NCBI GenBank assembly: GCA_038501625.1 | Contig: JAZAYU010000013.1 | Coordinates: forward strand, 6,386,001 to 6,450,000 | DNA from: Corbicula japonica | Taxonomy: Eukaryota > Mollusca > Bivalvia > Venerida > Cyrenidae | Reading direction: 5' to 3' | Length of the DNA: 64,000 bases | Position numbers and translations under genes: made by a program | In this document: one piece after another, positions 23,479-37,100 of the stretch | How the letters are laid out: each line of letters opens with the position of its first letter | Position numbering within the stretch: position 1 is the stretch's first letter | The notes under the pieces: generated by a model | The model's input: only the letters and a program-made list of their open reading frames with translations | Told to the model about the DNA's origin: nothing | Databases searched by the model: none

Positions 23479-25800
23479 ACATGATCTATGCAGCCAGATC
23501 TAGATCTGCACTGGTCACATTTTGGTATTACTTACATGATCTATGCAGTCAGATCTAGATCTACACTTGTCACATTTTGGTAAGAAGTTACCTAATGAAT
23601 AAAAAGTGAACAATGCAGATCCTGATCATATGTACCACTTGATCTGGATCTACACTGTTTGCCCATGCTTGTATGTGATGTGTCTTATCCGCAAAAGAGT
23701 TTGGGCTACTTGTAAGACTTGCTTAACACTTTACTCACATGATCTATGCAGCCAGATCTAGATCTGCACTGGTCACATTTTGGTATAACATGTACATGAT
23801 CTATGCAGCCAGATCTAGATCTGCATTGGTCACATTTTGGTATAACATGTACATGATCTATGCAGCCAGATCTAGATCTGCACTGTTCACATTTTGGTAT
23901 TACATGTACATGATCTATGCAGCCAGATCTAGATCTGCACTGTTCACATTTTGGTATTACATGTGCATGATCTATGAAGTCAGATCTAGATCTGCACTGG
24001 TCACATTTTGGTATTACATGTACATGATCTATGAAGTCAGATCTAGATCTGCACTGTTCACATTTTGGTATTACATGTACATGATCTATGCAGCCAGATC
24101 TAGATCTGCACTGTTCACATTTTGGTATTACATGTACATGATCTATGCAGCCAGATCTAGTTCTGCAGTGGTCACATTTTGGTATTACATGTACATGATC
24201 TATGCAGCCAGATCTAGATCTGCACTGTTAACATTTTGGTATAACATGTACATGATCTATGCAGCCAGATCTAGATCTGCACTGTTCACATTTTGGTATT
24301 AATCACATGATCTATGCAGCCAGATCTAGATCTGCATTGGTCACATTTTGGTATTACATGTACATGATATCTATGAAGTCAGATCTAGATCTGCACTGTT
24401 CACATTTTGGTATTACATGTACATGATATCTATGAAGTCAGATCTAGATCTGCACTGTTCACATTTTGATATTTCATGTACATGATCTATGAAGTCAGAT
24501 CTAGATCTGCACTGTTCACATTTTGGTATTACATGTACATGATCTATGCAGCCAAACCTAGATCTGCACTGTTCACATTTTGGTATTACATGTACATGAT
24601 CTATGAAGTCAGATCTAGATCTGCACTGTTCACATTTTGGTATTACATGTACATGATCTATGCAGCCAGATCTAGATCTGCACTGTTCACATTTTGGTAT
24701 TACATGTACATGATCTATGCAGCCAGATCTAGATCTGCACTGTTCACATTTTGGTATTACATGTACATGATCTATGCAGCCAGATCTAGATCTGCACTGT
24801 TCACATTTTGGTATTACATGTACATGATCTATGAAGTCAGATCTAGATCTGCATTGGTCACATTTTGGTATTACATGTACATGATCTATGCAGCCAGATC
24901 TAGATCTGCACTGTTCACATTTTGGTATTACATGTACATGATCTATGCAGCCAGATCTAGATCTGCACTGTTCACATTTTGGTATTACATGTACATGATC
25001 TATGCAGCCAGATCTAGATCTGCACTGTTCACATTTTGGTATTACATGTACATGATCTATGCAGCCAGATCTAGATCTGCACTGTTCACATTTTGGTATT
25101 ACATGTACATGATCTATGAAGTCAGATCTAGATCTGCAGTGGTCACATTTTGGTATTACATGTGCATGATCTATGCAGCCAGATCTAGATCTGCACTGTT
25201 CACATTTTGGTATTACATGTACATGATCTATGAAGTCAGATCTAGTTCTGCACTGGTCACATTTTGGTATTACATGTACATGATCTATGCAGCCAGATCT
25301 AGATCTGCACTGTTCACATTTTGGTATTACATGTACATGATCTATGCAGCCAGATCTAGATCTGCACTGTTCACATTTTGGTATTAATCACATGATCTAT
25401 GCAACCAGATCTAGATCTGCATTGGTCACATTTTGGTATTAATCTCATGATCTATGCAGCCAGATCTAGATCTGCACTGGTCACATTTTGGTATTACATG
25501 TACATGATCTATGAAGTCAGATCTAGATCTGCACTGTTCACATTTTGGTATTAATCACATGATCTATGCAGCCAGATCTAGATCTGCACTGGTCACATTT
25601 TGATATTACATGTACATGATCTATGAAGTCAGTTCTAGATCTGCATTGGTCACATTTTGGTAAGAAGTTACCTAATGAAACAAAAGTGAACAATGCAGAT
25701 CCTGATCAGATGGCACCTATGTACTGCTTGATCTGGATCTACACTGTTTGCCCATGCCATATTAAAGGCATATACATGTATTTGGAGGAAAGGGTTATCC
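23479..25800 (+). repeat. 57-bp tandem array derived from MITE-1
   Basis: Unit of 57 bp: ACATGATCTATGCAGCCAGA + TCTAGATCTGCACTGNTCAC + ATTTTGGTATTACATGT. Two units at 23479-23580 are followed by a MITE-1 right half (to about 23735). About 34 more follow (23736-25668), ending in another MITE-1 right half (25660-25800, closing GGAGGAAAGGGTTA). Unit variants differ mainly at GCAGCC/GAAGTC, CACTG/CATTG and G/T before TCAC. A few units have 54 or 59 bp. Because 57 is a multiple of three and one frame lacks stops, ORFs of 187 and 303 codons appear; I regard them as by-products. The core AGATCTAGATCT is itself palindromic. Confidence 0.93.
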
Positions 25801-26129
25801 CTAATAGAGTTCAGGTTTCTTTTATGACTTATTTAATGTATGCATTTGATAATGATTTAACTGGCCTTATTTGGATTGCAATAACCTTTTATCTACTTAA
25901 TTTGTATAATGTAACATTTGATCTTTCTGCAAATTAGTAAACACATTTTACAACTGTTTGATTGGTTGACAGAAAGGATGAGTATTGTACCAAGTGTACA
26001 TTGGCCACCATAATAGACTTTGAAAAGCTTGTGATCAGTGGACTGTTTGCATACATGTATAGTTCAATCAATAAATTCCTGGACGAGTTGTCTTCCCAAT
26101 AGAATCTATAGTCTAAAGTACATGTTAGT

Positions 26130-26275
26130 CCTTTAACCTAAATTCCTCCATATATACACCTTTTTACATAGAAGAACAGTAGATCCAGATCTGACAACAT
26201 CTGATGTGCCAGCTAATCTGGATCTACACTGGTTGCTCATGCCATAAAATGGGTATATAGGGAGTAAAGGGTTAA
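26130..26275. mobile_element. MITE-1 copy with internal deletion
   Basis: Both ends are present (CCTCCATATATACACC ... GGAGTAAAGGGTTAA) but only one central GTGCCAGCTAATCTGGATCT block remains. Confidence 0.75.
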
Positions 26276-26639
26276 ACAAGTTTATCATGTAGAAAGTAAC
26301 ATGATTTGAGGAGCAAGGTCCATGGTTAGACAAACTAACAGTGGTGTATCATTAAGACCTAGGCGGCCATAGATTTCCCCTGCTTAAGTACCTTAATACT
26401 TTACTATTTTGATTCATACCAGATGAAATTGACCATAATAAACACTTTTTTGTCACCAAATTTCTATTAAATGTCAATCCTCCTCCTCTGATATGTAATG
26501 AAAGCTGTGATAAGATGTATCTAGATGTATCTAAGGTAGCCTGTAGTGAGGGTATTGTAGTTGGACAAGGGTGTTGAGACCCGGGACAATAGTGTTGACA
26601 GGATGTCTTACTGCGGACACTGATAACATTCATTGTCTT

Positions 26640-29600
26640 GTCAGTATAAACATGCTAACAGGTCACTTTAGAATTCATGGAATATATAGCCATTGAAATT
26701 ATTTCATGAAGCAAATGGGTCTGTGGGCTTGAATGTCATCACTCGGGGAGCCATGCCAAACTTAGAAGTTTGAGAGGTAGCACTTTCTACAAGGCCAAAT
26801 CAGCTTATATGGCATTTGGTAAATTGTGATAAGAAATATAAATGTAAAAATACAAATTTAAACTTGGTATTTATCAGAGAAATCAAAGCAACCAATTGCC
26901 TTTATTGACTTATAATACAGCCAGCACTGCAGAAAGAAAGGGTGTGAAAATTGGGACTCATAACAATTACTTTGGGCTTTTTTTCACTACATGCTTTGTG
27001 TTGCCAACAACCTTTTTTGTACTTTTGAAATAATGTTTGTTCAAAACTTTAGTTGTTTAATTTATTCACATCCAGAAGTCATATTTGTCTGGCAGCATTT
27101 ATTGTAGTAAAATAAAATGGAAAAATGGAGGGGAATCACTGATTACCTCCCCATAGCCAATGCTGTGCTCAGTCAGCTCTGTTTCTCCCTTCTATTCATT
27201 GGTGACCAGGATTTGAACATCGAGTAAAGTCAGTAATACATTAAGGTTATAGCTACCACTAATATAGATTGATCAAAAAAAACCAAAGCAGCGTTTTACA
27301 GACCATGCCACACTTCTGTTTGCCACTGCAAAATCTCTTGATATGAATAAAATAACAAAGAATGATATTGATACACATGTATTACAGTAACTGTTATTTG
27401 AATAAAAAGTTATTTTCATTTAGAAATTGATATTCATTTTATTGTTATTATATAATATAATGAAGAGCTCAGTAGGCAGTGAGACTTGCTAAAGAGTTCT
27501 ATTGATTTTACAGCAGTGGCTTAATTAATAACAGTAACACCTAGCTGTGTCCTTACTGTAAGGTTGTCTGGGAACCCTGGGGAGTTCACAGCTGACACTG
27601 AAATTCCACAAAGAGTGTTGACACTGGATGTAGTTGATATTGCTTTTTTTGTTTTGTTTGATTGTTTTTGTTTTTTTTTGGGGGGGGGGGGGGTTACTTA
27701 AGTAATTTTTTATGCCTTAGTACTTGGAAGTTTGGTCAAGAACCGAAAACTTTGATACTTGTTTCATGATCCCTTTATTTAGATAATAATATTATGTTAA
27801 AATTATTGACTTTCAGACAAACACAATGTACACAAATTAATTTATTTGTCAACGGAGAAAATATTGAAGATCTCATTAGTCTAGCGGAAAATATGGTTTA
27901 TTTTACAGCTTACAGTTTAACCAAGACTGGAAATTCCTTTAGGAATGTCTCAAGGCTAGCAAATCAATATAATACAGTGACTCAGACATGTGCTTGAAAC
28001 ATTATAGTGTCTCAACAGCTGTTTTCATTGCCAGTAATCATTTCCAGTAATCATTTCTGTGACAACTTTACTAAAGGTATCAAATGCGTTGGTGGGTTTT
28101 TGGTTGATACAAAATTAAGAAAATTTGGAAAAAATGTCTTATACCTTCAGGAAGTAAATAGAAAACACAATGTTTTGAAGTTTGATCCAATCAAATTGTT
28201 ATTTATAAACTTGTGGATTAACTAGTTTTGGATTGTGAATATTTAAACCTTTAAAGTACAGACCATGTGTGGAAGCCCATACTGAAAGAGTGACGGACTT
28301 CATGTTGACAGGTTCAGATTCATTAATATGTTATTTTGATTGAGATATAAGTGCTCTCAAAACATGGAGGTTTATCTATTTGCTCTCAAAGAGAGTTTTC
28401 ACAGACAGTGAATTTTATTGAAGAAAATTTAATTTTCTGACTGTCTGTTCATTCACATTGGATCAGTCGTATATAGAGCTGACAGTTAACGTTTTCAAAT
28501 ATTCACTGTAATATAAGGCTACTTGAATTTCATTATCTACTTACACAATAAAATTCCAGATTCTTATGTAAATACTTGTATACATTTTGTATCTGCTCTT
28601 TGTTGACATTTTTTCATTAAAATTGAGTTTCCTTTGCCAAAACAACTTTAGAAAAAACTTAAATACTTCACAGTTGATATCATATGTCACGCCTGGTCTA
28701 GTTTGAGGACTTGTAGATGAACTCGGCTACAGTTTGATGATTTTGCTTAAGTTTAATAAGTTTAATGACAGATTGTCAGTTAATAAGTATATCCTTCCTG
28801 TATGCATACAGTTTTCAAGTTGAATTAGCCAGATCACAATATTGTTACTAGTGTGGATCACCGCCTGCTTTAAGCTTTACCATTTATTATGCTGTTTTTA
28901 ATCTGTTTTTCCCATATATGGATATTTTAGAAAGTAGGTAATATCATTGACAATTATTAGTTGGTCATGCGCAAAAATATAACATTTTGGTAATTTTATC
29001 CACCTTTATAGGTTGATAATTTGATTTACTTTTAGGATAAAGTTGATCGAATAGATAAATGGTCTGATAGCCTGTACTGTACTGATATGAAAACTGCATG
29101 TGTATTGTGTAATTGGTATGACCTAGTGTGGGTTAAACTTAATTCATAGAAGTTATTTCAACTATTTTGCTGAAAAAGGACACTGAAATATCGAGGATAA
29201 ATTCAGGATTATTACATCGGCAGATATTACGCTGTTACGCTGTTGAATAATGAGATTACAAGTAAGACATTTGTCATTTTGTGTCGCAGCTTTTCCCAAA
29301 AGAATGTAAAAATTGATCGGTTTTATGTTGGAAGACGTTCTCTGCAAGACTGGTCTGTTTTGTTTGGTATTTGCTTGTTATTTATTCAGTTACATAGTTG
29401 TATTGTAACATTGAAAAGATGGCGATGATTAAACAAATATTTGTTATCAGCAGATGACACTTAAATCCATCAGTTTTCTACAACATCTCCTAAACTCATA
29501 GTCTGCTAGGAGTTTAGAATGAAAAACTGTTAAAAATGGCAATTATTTGACAAATTAACAGAAGTAACTTTTTGTTGAGGAGAGAGAGATAGAGAGTCAT

Positions 29601-30470
29601 TATGGCCCTTAGATTGAAGGGATTAAGGTTTGAAGACACCTACATGTACATGAATATACATATAGTGCTAGTCAGGAATGACCAGGAAGCAAAGATGTGG
29701 TTTTACGATAGACATTTTTTTATTTGGATTTAAGTGAATATTTGTCTGGTGTGAAGCCAATGATTGAAAGGATACATATTCTCTAGTTGTAGATCTGCTG
29801 ATCGAAATTCTAGTTGACTTGTGTGGTGGGGGTGAGTACGTTTGAAATCTCTGAGACCCTTAAATGGGCAGGGGTTTGATATGAGCTGATTAGACTGATA
29901 CAAAGGGACATTACCATATTTGGAAGATAAAATAATGAATTATATTATTAGCCATGACTTGCTGCGAATGTATAAAGAGTAAGTTACAAACACCTTTACT
30001 GGTACTTTATCGAAGACAAGATTTTATGTTATTCACATAGACTGGTTAGTGCAAAAAAAACAAACAGTATATTTACATAGGATATTATTTACTTTTCAGA
30101 TGACAAGTGTGGTATAATGCATAGCTCCAGCAAATAATAGAGTGGAAGATCACATATTTGCCAGGTTTCAAAACAGTCATCGATTTTAAACTAGGTAGTT
30201 TGCTTTATTTCAAGTTCTATTCTTTTATATCTTTTCTATATTTGAACACATGAACATGAATACATTTTCCACTTTTGCAATCAATGTGTTCTTATTACCT
30301 TTAGAAATTGATTCAAAGTTGAAAAGTTGACTTCTATCATTTAGGGTATAATTGAGTTGAGCAGATTAGTTATAAAACATTCAGATGACTTTTTTTTTGA
30401 AATTGAATGGTAATCTTTACTAGATTGAAATTACTGTTTTTCATAAGAATTTGAAGACGTATGGGGTCAG
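26640..30470. other. Gene-poor AT-rich stretch
   Basis: No supported gene. Short open frames (27794-27997, 28007-28225, 29162-29428) lack domains and splice context. A poly(T)-poly(G) tract lies at about 27670-27693. An upstream non-coding exon or promoter of the large plus-strand gene could lie here, but I cannot identify one. Confidence 0.35.
27680..27693 (+). repeat. Poly(G) tract
   Basis: Fourteen G in a row directly after a T-rich run. Such tracts are length-unstable and can form G-quadruplexes; length may also be a sequencing artefact. Confidence 0.9.
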
Positions 30471-30479
30471 CAGTGCCTT

Positions 30480-30872
30480 AACCTTTACTCCATATACATG
30501 TATATAGATCCCACCACATGTGTGAACAGTGTAGATCCTGATTGGCCAGGGCACAAGATCATAAAACTAAGATTTGAGATCAGTCTCAAATATCAAGGAT
30601 CTGATTGGCTGAAATGGCGACTGGTCGCCATTTCAGCCAATCAGATGCTTGAGATTTGAGACTGATCTCCAGATTTAGTTTTATGATCTTGGGCACAGTA
30701 CATCCATGCAATCTGATCAGGATCTACACTGTTTGCTTCTTGGTCCAAAATAACCTAATTAAAAAAATCAAACAGTGTAGATCTAAATCAGATGTTGTTG
30801 ATCTGCAAGCTGATATAGATCTACATTATTCACCCATCATGAGTTTACAACCATATGCATGGAGTTAAGGAT
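30480..30872. mobile_element. MITE-1 with a MITE-2 inserted in it
   Basis: MITE-1 ends (TTTACTCCATATACATG ... CATGGAGTTAAGG) enclose a MITE-2 palindrome at 30551-30696 with a perfect central hairpin (CTGATTGGCTGAAATGGCGA and complement). The interrupted MITE-1 resumes at ACATCCATGCAATCTGATCA. Confidence 0.8.
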
Positions 30873-31108
30873 TAATTTTTCATAGCACCAAGTTTAAGCA
30901 GAATAAAAGGTTCATATTTGGGAACATCTTCCATTTCCATATTGTTCCTCCTATTTAAAATTTGTTTCAAAAACCTGAGTTATGCATGAACTGATACTCT
31001 TCTTATCTGAATAATGTATATCCACAAAAATCTTTTTTTAAACAATATGAATTTATCAGTTCTTTTCTTGCTAGTTATTAGTAAAACACATTATAGATAT
31101 ATTCATTT

Positions 31109-31353
31109 AACCCTTTCCTGTATAGACACACCTTTATTGCTAGGGCGAACAGTTTAGATCCAGATCAGCCGGCACATCCGTGCCGTCTGATCAGGATCTA
31201 AACTGTTCGCTTTTTGATTCATTAGGTTATTTCTGACCAAAGTGTGGCCAGTGCAGATCCTGATCAGACGGCACGGATGTGCCGGCTTATCTGGATCTAC
31301 ACTGGTCGCAAAGACATACATGTAAAAATGCATATCTATACAGGAAAGGGTTA
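31109..31353. mobile_element. MITE-1 copy, full length
   Basis: Ends AACCCTTTCCTGTATAGAC and ACAGGAAAGGGTTA. The internal inverted CAGATCAGCCGGCACATCCG blocks are intact. Confidence 0.9.
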
Positions 31354-31622
31354 AATGACTTCCATCATTGATATATTCATTCTTTCAACCTAATTAGAGT
31401 CAAGACTGTGTATTCAGACTACCTTGGCAACCCACAAACATAAAAAGACACAACACTTTGTTGTGTGACAAGATAGATCCAAAGTGTCATGACACTATGG
31501 GTAAATTAATATAGTCAGAGTGTTGCATTGTGAGTAAATGATGAAAGTTCCCACTCAAAAGACAAAGTCATACAACTAAAAGATTGGAAACATGGCGCAT
31601 ATTGTAAGCAGCTGATTGATTT

Positions 31623-31775
31623 AAACCCTTTCCTCCATAGATAGAACTTTATTGCGAGGGCGAACATTTTAGATCCAGATCAGCCGTCACATCTGTGCCA
31701 TCTGATCAGGATCTTAACTGTTCGCTTTTTAATTTATTAGGTTATTTATGACCAGAATGCGTCCAATGCAACTGG
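31623..31775. mobile_element. MITE-1 copy, right end missing
   Basis: Left half matches the family as far as GACCAGAATGCGTCC. The right half is absent. Confidence 0.8.
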
Positions 31776-32117
31776 TGAAGCCCAGTGATTGTCTAAAAAA
31801 GTGAAATATGCATATCAGGAATCGCCACACTCACAAAACACAGCCTCCCCACGCAGCTAAAAAGAAGAGAGGAAAAGAGAGCATGTTGTTATAAGTATGT
31901 CAATTTAAATAAGAACAGTCAGTGGAAAAATAAATAGCCTAAGGTTAACAGAACAGGGAGAAGTTTTATGAAACTTCCTTGACTCATCAACAAAAAGTAT
32001 AGGACATCTGGGAGGCTGTTTTTCTCAAATCTCCATATTATTCAATCTCACAACGGGAAATCAGTATTTACCAGCTGAAATTATGATCTTGAATCAGTGT
32101 ATAATATGAAACACTTT

Positions 32118-32354
32118 AACCCTTTCCTCCATATATATGCATTTTTACGCATGTGCGCCCAGTGTAGATTCAGATCAGCCAGCACATCTGTGCCATCTGA
32201 TCAGGATCTTCACAGGTTGCATATTGGTCAGAAATGACATAAGGAATAAAAAGCGAACAGTGCAGATCCTGATCAGATGGCACGGATGTGCCAGCTGATC
32301 TGGATCTACACTGTTCGCCCATACAATAAAGGTGTATCTATGGAGGAAAGGGTT
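32118..32354. mobile_element. MITE-1 copy, full length
   Basis: Ends AACCCTTTCCTCCATATATA and TATGGAGGAAAGGGTTA. It lies about 600 bp upstream of the start codon of the large gene. Confidence 0.9.
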
Positions 32355-32979
32355 AAAAATGTTGACAAAGTATTACAATAAAGCAAGAAAAAAGTATTCT
32401 ATACACAGGCTAGACAGTGTACTTGTTGGCTAATCAAATTGTTAATGTTAGTTCTTGCTGTGATGATTTTGCTGCTTGTCTTTCATTGCAGATTTTAGGC
32501 TCCCTTCACAAGCATGGTATTGTCTTCACTCGTAACTCACGTGTAGTCCACATTTAACCATTCTAGATACGTTATATCTGTCATTGTAATCATTATCTAC
32601 ATTACTTCCTATCTAACACCTGGTAGTGATTATATGATCAGCCATAAACAACTATTGGATTTTACCTATTAATTCTTTAAAGGACAGTGAAGTTACTTTT
32701 AAATTACTGTTAATCTTAACAATTTGTACATTTTGCAAGAAGAGCTACTTGTGCAAGATATTTACTCTGAAGTTAGCATACAACAGTTGAAGTTTTGACA
32801 GTATATCTAACAGGATAGTTTTAGATCATTGTTTTAAAGAAACACCAAGTTCAGTACACATTTGAGAATAGAAAAGACGGAAAATAATTTGAATTGACAG
32901 TACATGTATTTTTATAAGGGACTTGGTACTGAATTTTGAACATTATTAAGTATATTTGAACAAACACTAACCAATTACC

Positions 32980-34119
32980 ATGTCAGACCTACTGAATTTC
33001 GATGATGATACTGACAACCTGTTCAAGCCCTCAGAACCAAGGGCAAAACCATCAAGGAACCTGGATGATATATTTGGAACAAGTTGTGAGGCTGTGACTG
33101 CTGGTAGCAACCTTGACGATGTTCTGATACCTGGAGTACAAGATGACATATTTGATGTGAAACCAAAGAGTTCTCCACAGAAAACATCAACAGCTAGGAA
33201 TGTTGATAGTCTCTTTGGGGATGTTGATGATGAACCTGATTTCTTTTCTACAATGCCTGGTAAGTCTGTACAGCAAGCACCAGTGTCTGAACAGACAGAG
33301 GATGATTTACTTGCTGATTTTCTGAGTTCTACTGAGAGTGCAAAACAGGATGAGAAAACTGCTGATGAGTGTGATATGTTTGGAGAAATGCCGAGACATA
33401 CCAGAGCAGGGGGTAGTGATATTGATGATATATTTGAAGCCAATCAAGAGGAACATACGAGTCAGTTTTCTGTTAAAGCTCCAGTAATGGAATCACAAGA
33501 TAAAGGGAATCAGTCATTAGAAAGTTTAGACATGCTGTTAGATGCTCAACCAAAGGGAACAGTCCCTGCCAGCGATGATCTGTTTTCTCTCATAGAACCA
33601 ATAAAACTAACCTCTGAGAGTTCTCTAAAGGAACCTGTCAATGCAACTTCTGATGCTGATGATATTGATCATGTATTTCAAGCCAACAATTCAGAAGTTC
33701 AGGCTGAACCAGTTGGCCAATCAGAGCATGTTGAGGAATCACATGACATAGAACACCAATCAGAAGACATCTTGGACATGTTACTGGATGCCCAACCAAC
33801 CGGAACAGTTCCTGTGAGTGATGACCTACATTCTCTGATAGAACCCATTATAAACACTGCTGCTGACCCAAATAAACACACCGATCAAGGCAATATAACT
33901 GAAACCAGAAAGTCAGAAGTTTCAGTTGAACCTGCTGTCTATGAAGAACCACCAAATGATGAAGAAGATGATCATTCCCTCAAAGACTTGGACAACATAC
34001 TGGACGCTCAGCCAGTGGGAACAGTTGCTGCTAGTGATGACCTACTTTCTCTCGTAGAACCTCTAACTAACATTGCTGCTAGCTCTAACACACATGCAGC
34101 TCACAGTAGTGATTATAAG
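32980..34119 (+). CDS. Coding exon 1 of the large gene (residues 1-380)
   Basis: Start ATG in context ATTACCATG. Acidic segments with paired hydrophobics (LDDIFGT, VDSLFGD, IDDIFEA, DDLLADFL) are followed by three copies of a 28-30-residue module with core LDAQPxGTV and SDDLxSL[IV]EP, centred at codons about 187, 269 and 341. Donor GTAGGA, phase 0. Read-through into the intron adds only 13 codons before a stop. The exon is unusually long for this gene. Confidence 0.85.
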
Positions 34120-37100
34120 GTAGGAGTCTTATATTCAAGGCACAATAGGACCCACATATAATTGATGTCATAGACTAGTGTTAAAATTCTAGCATGTCAG
34201 TTTAGATACTAACCTCCATTTCAACCAGTCCCAGTTTTATGATCTTGGGGCATGTTTAGTTGAAGTAGAGTTCAGTGTCCAAATTGATCAATCTCAAGAT
34301 AGAGCTTTTGGTCTTCAGTTTTATGAACATTGCATCCCGATTTACATGCACTTGGACTGCATTGTTATTCAGATTTGGCATTTGTAGTATCTAAATTTAT
34401 TTGAGGAAGATGATAGTAATCATATTTGTCCATATTAACATCTCATTCACTTTGTCCTGATTTTATAGATAAACTCAAAATTGCTAGGGCATTGCACACA
34501 ACTCGTTAACTTAAACAAGAGTACTCTATTCCAGTAAACGGACTTTATAGGAATTTTTGGGGAGACTGTTCTGCTCTAAGCTTACTACATAAGTACAAAT
34601 AATGTTTGAGTTATTATTACATTTGTAGGTCAGTTATGAATAACTCTGCAGTTAAAGTGTTGATTCGTAGTTGGGAGATTTAGTCCAAAGGAGCATTTTA
34701 GTCTTAAATTTAATTATTTTATAGATTTTCCGTAGGATGTTTTCTTTGCATTCAAATCATGTCATAGTTCTGTCTTTGAACTGGAAATGTTTGTACAAAC
34801 AATAATCCAATAGTTACTTTAACAGAGATATCATGGTAATTTATTCAGTTATTGACTTTTGCTAGATTCTTTGTTGCTAGTTTTGTTTAATATGTAATTT
34901 ACAAGTTTATTCCAACAGCTGTTATTCACAAAGCAGAAGTTAAATCTAAAATATAGCTTACAACAAAATCAACCAGTTACAGATAATTCTGTTTTTAAAT
35001 TCTCTTGCAAGATTTGTACCTTGTGTGTTTTATTATTATGTTTCTGAAGGACAGAGTTACATTTACACACATTGACATTCAGTAATTGATTTATAATAAT
35101 ATTTGGATTTTACAAGAATTTTTTGATATAACTAACTTGGATGCTTTGTAAATAATAAGGTATGGTTTAGATATTTAAACACTGTTCACTCATAGTCCTA
35201 GTATTTGCATGTAACTAAAGCATGTACTTTTTGTAGCAGTAACTCATCGAGGCATTGTAACACAAAGAAATACAGCTATAGACTTGATCTAGAATTTTAA
35301 TTTATGTTTTTTGGCTGAATGCCCCTGAACTCTTGTTTTTGCTAGGCAGTTAAAATACCAGACATCACTTATAGATTGAAATCATTGATTAGCTTTACCT
35401 TCTATGACAGAAAATGACAGAAAAGAGTAGGTTTTAGGTCTTTGACAGTTTTCCTCATCTTTTGCTGATTTGTTCCTGAAATAAGTATTTTAATATTCTA
35501 AGAACAGGAAAAAAAGCATTTTACTGGTTTCCATTATTGCAACAGGACTCGGAAGAGAAAGGTGGTGATTTGCTTGATACTTGTGACGTGAAACCCAGTC
35601 AAGAAGAAAGCAGTGAGCAAGAGGAGGAGAAAGATCAAGAATTAGAGGAAAGATCAGAAGAACCAGTCCAGAGTAAACCTAAGACCAATCTAAAGAAGGT
35701 AAGAAAAAAACATTAGAAAATTACTCTGCATTACAATATTTTATTATCATGTATCACACATGTGCATTTTAGATTTGTGCGCATTTTAGACTTGTAATGA
35801 CTAACACAGTATTAAAGTCTGTATCTCATATTTTGTAAACATTAGTATAATATAACATAATTACCCAAGATTTGTCAAAGAATCTCAAGTAGCAAAAATG
35901 AAATGGTTGTAACTGCTATGCAGACAGTGTTGTGACACCTGGCAAGATGAATGCTGTTCCTAAAGGCAGATAGCAAGCTGAAAGATGTTTTTGCCAAACA
36001 TTTGTGTTCATGATGTAAGAATATAGTCAAGGTGTCCCTGCTTAATTAACATTAAAATGCAGACCACAGCATTAATTGTCATCTTAGTGCAATAAGCATA
36101 CATGTATATCTCCTTTCTATGTCAATGACACTTACTTTTAGGTACAGTCCCATTAGGTTCAACAGACACTATACAGTTAATTAATTGCCCCCCCCCCCCC
36201 CACATACCTCGACGAACAGTGAGAGGATTGCCTCAAATTAACTCAAAGATGACTCCACTTCATTTATGGGTTAAGATTTGTTAATCTCTTTCACTTTGCT
36301 GAGTTTTATCAAACAGAAAAAAATTAAAATAAAGAGATACTTTTGTGTGTATTTAATACACTCAGGTGAATTGCATACAATAAAAAATTATAATGTGAAG
36401 GTGCATGCAAAAACAATTGCTCTAAAGCTGGTGTAATATTATTTATTATAAGGAGAGATCATGTATGCATGTATAATACATTGTATTACATAATTTTATG
36501 TGTGTTAGTTAATAAAACAATAAATAAAAAAGTTAAAAAAATATAAAGAAATAATATTCAATAAAAATACTGTATTTTGAGTTTTCAACATGGCAAGGAT
36601 AATACTTGAAATTACTACATTTCATCACAGGCAGCTTAGCAGAAAAATGGATTTTTTCTGCTAAAATTTTGTTTGGTTGAAAATGGTAGTTTGTTAAAAC
36701 AAAATTCTTAATTTCTTATGATGATTAACTGTCATCTTGACTATCTTGTATGTCACATTTATAAGTCCTCTATACATACTATTCAATATGCAGGGCGTTT
36801 TTTCCTTTTTTAGAAGGGGTCTTTTATGGGCGCCTTTCCCGCAGAAATTTTTTTTAAAGTCATGCAGTTTTCCCATAAAGTAACATTACATCAGGTTTTT
36901 TCATTCCCCTTAAGTGAAAAAAATCCTGCTATTTTCCTCAAAATTATAGGGCATGGGCCCTTTCCCCTTGCAGCGAAAAAAGCCCTGATATGTGCAGCTA
37001 GTCATTCAGTAAGTTCACAAATTGGAGGATATTGGTCATTGCAGAATCACAAAACCTTTCCAAACTAATATCACAAACATTTTGTTTGTCAGACTAGAAA

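Noticed and set aside
23739..25387. Long repetitive open frames (187 and 303 codons, MIYAARSRSAL-type units)
   Set aside because: The 57-bp unit is a multiple of three without a stop in one frame, and it is derived from a non-coding MITE. No start context, signal or domain; deletions of 3 or additions of 2 bp break the frame without compensation.
23479..25668. CRISPR-like array
   Set aside because: Units abut directly with no unique spacers, and the surroundings are eukaryotic.
32967..33443. 158-codon minus-strand frame
   Set aside because: Shadow of exon 1 of the large plus-strand gene.
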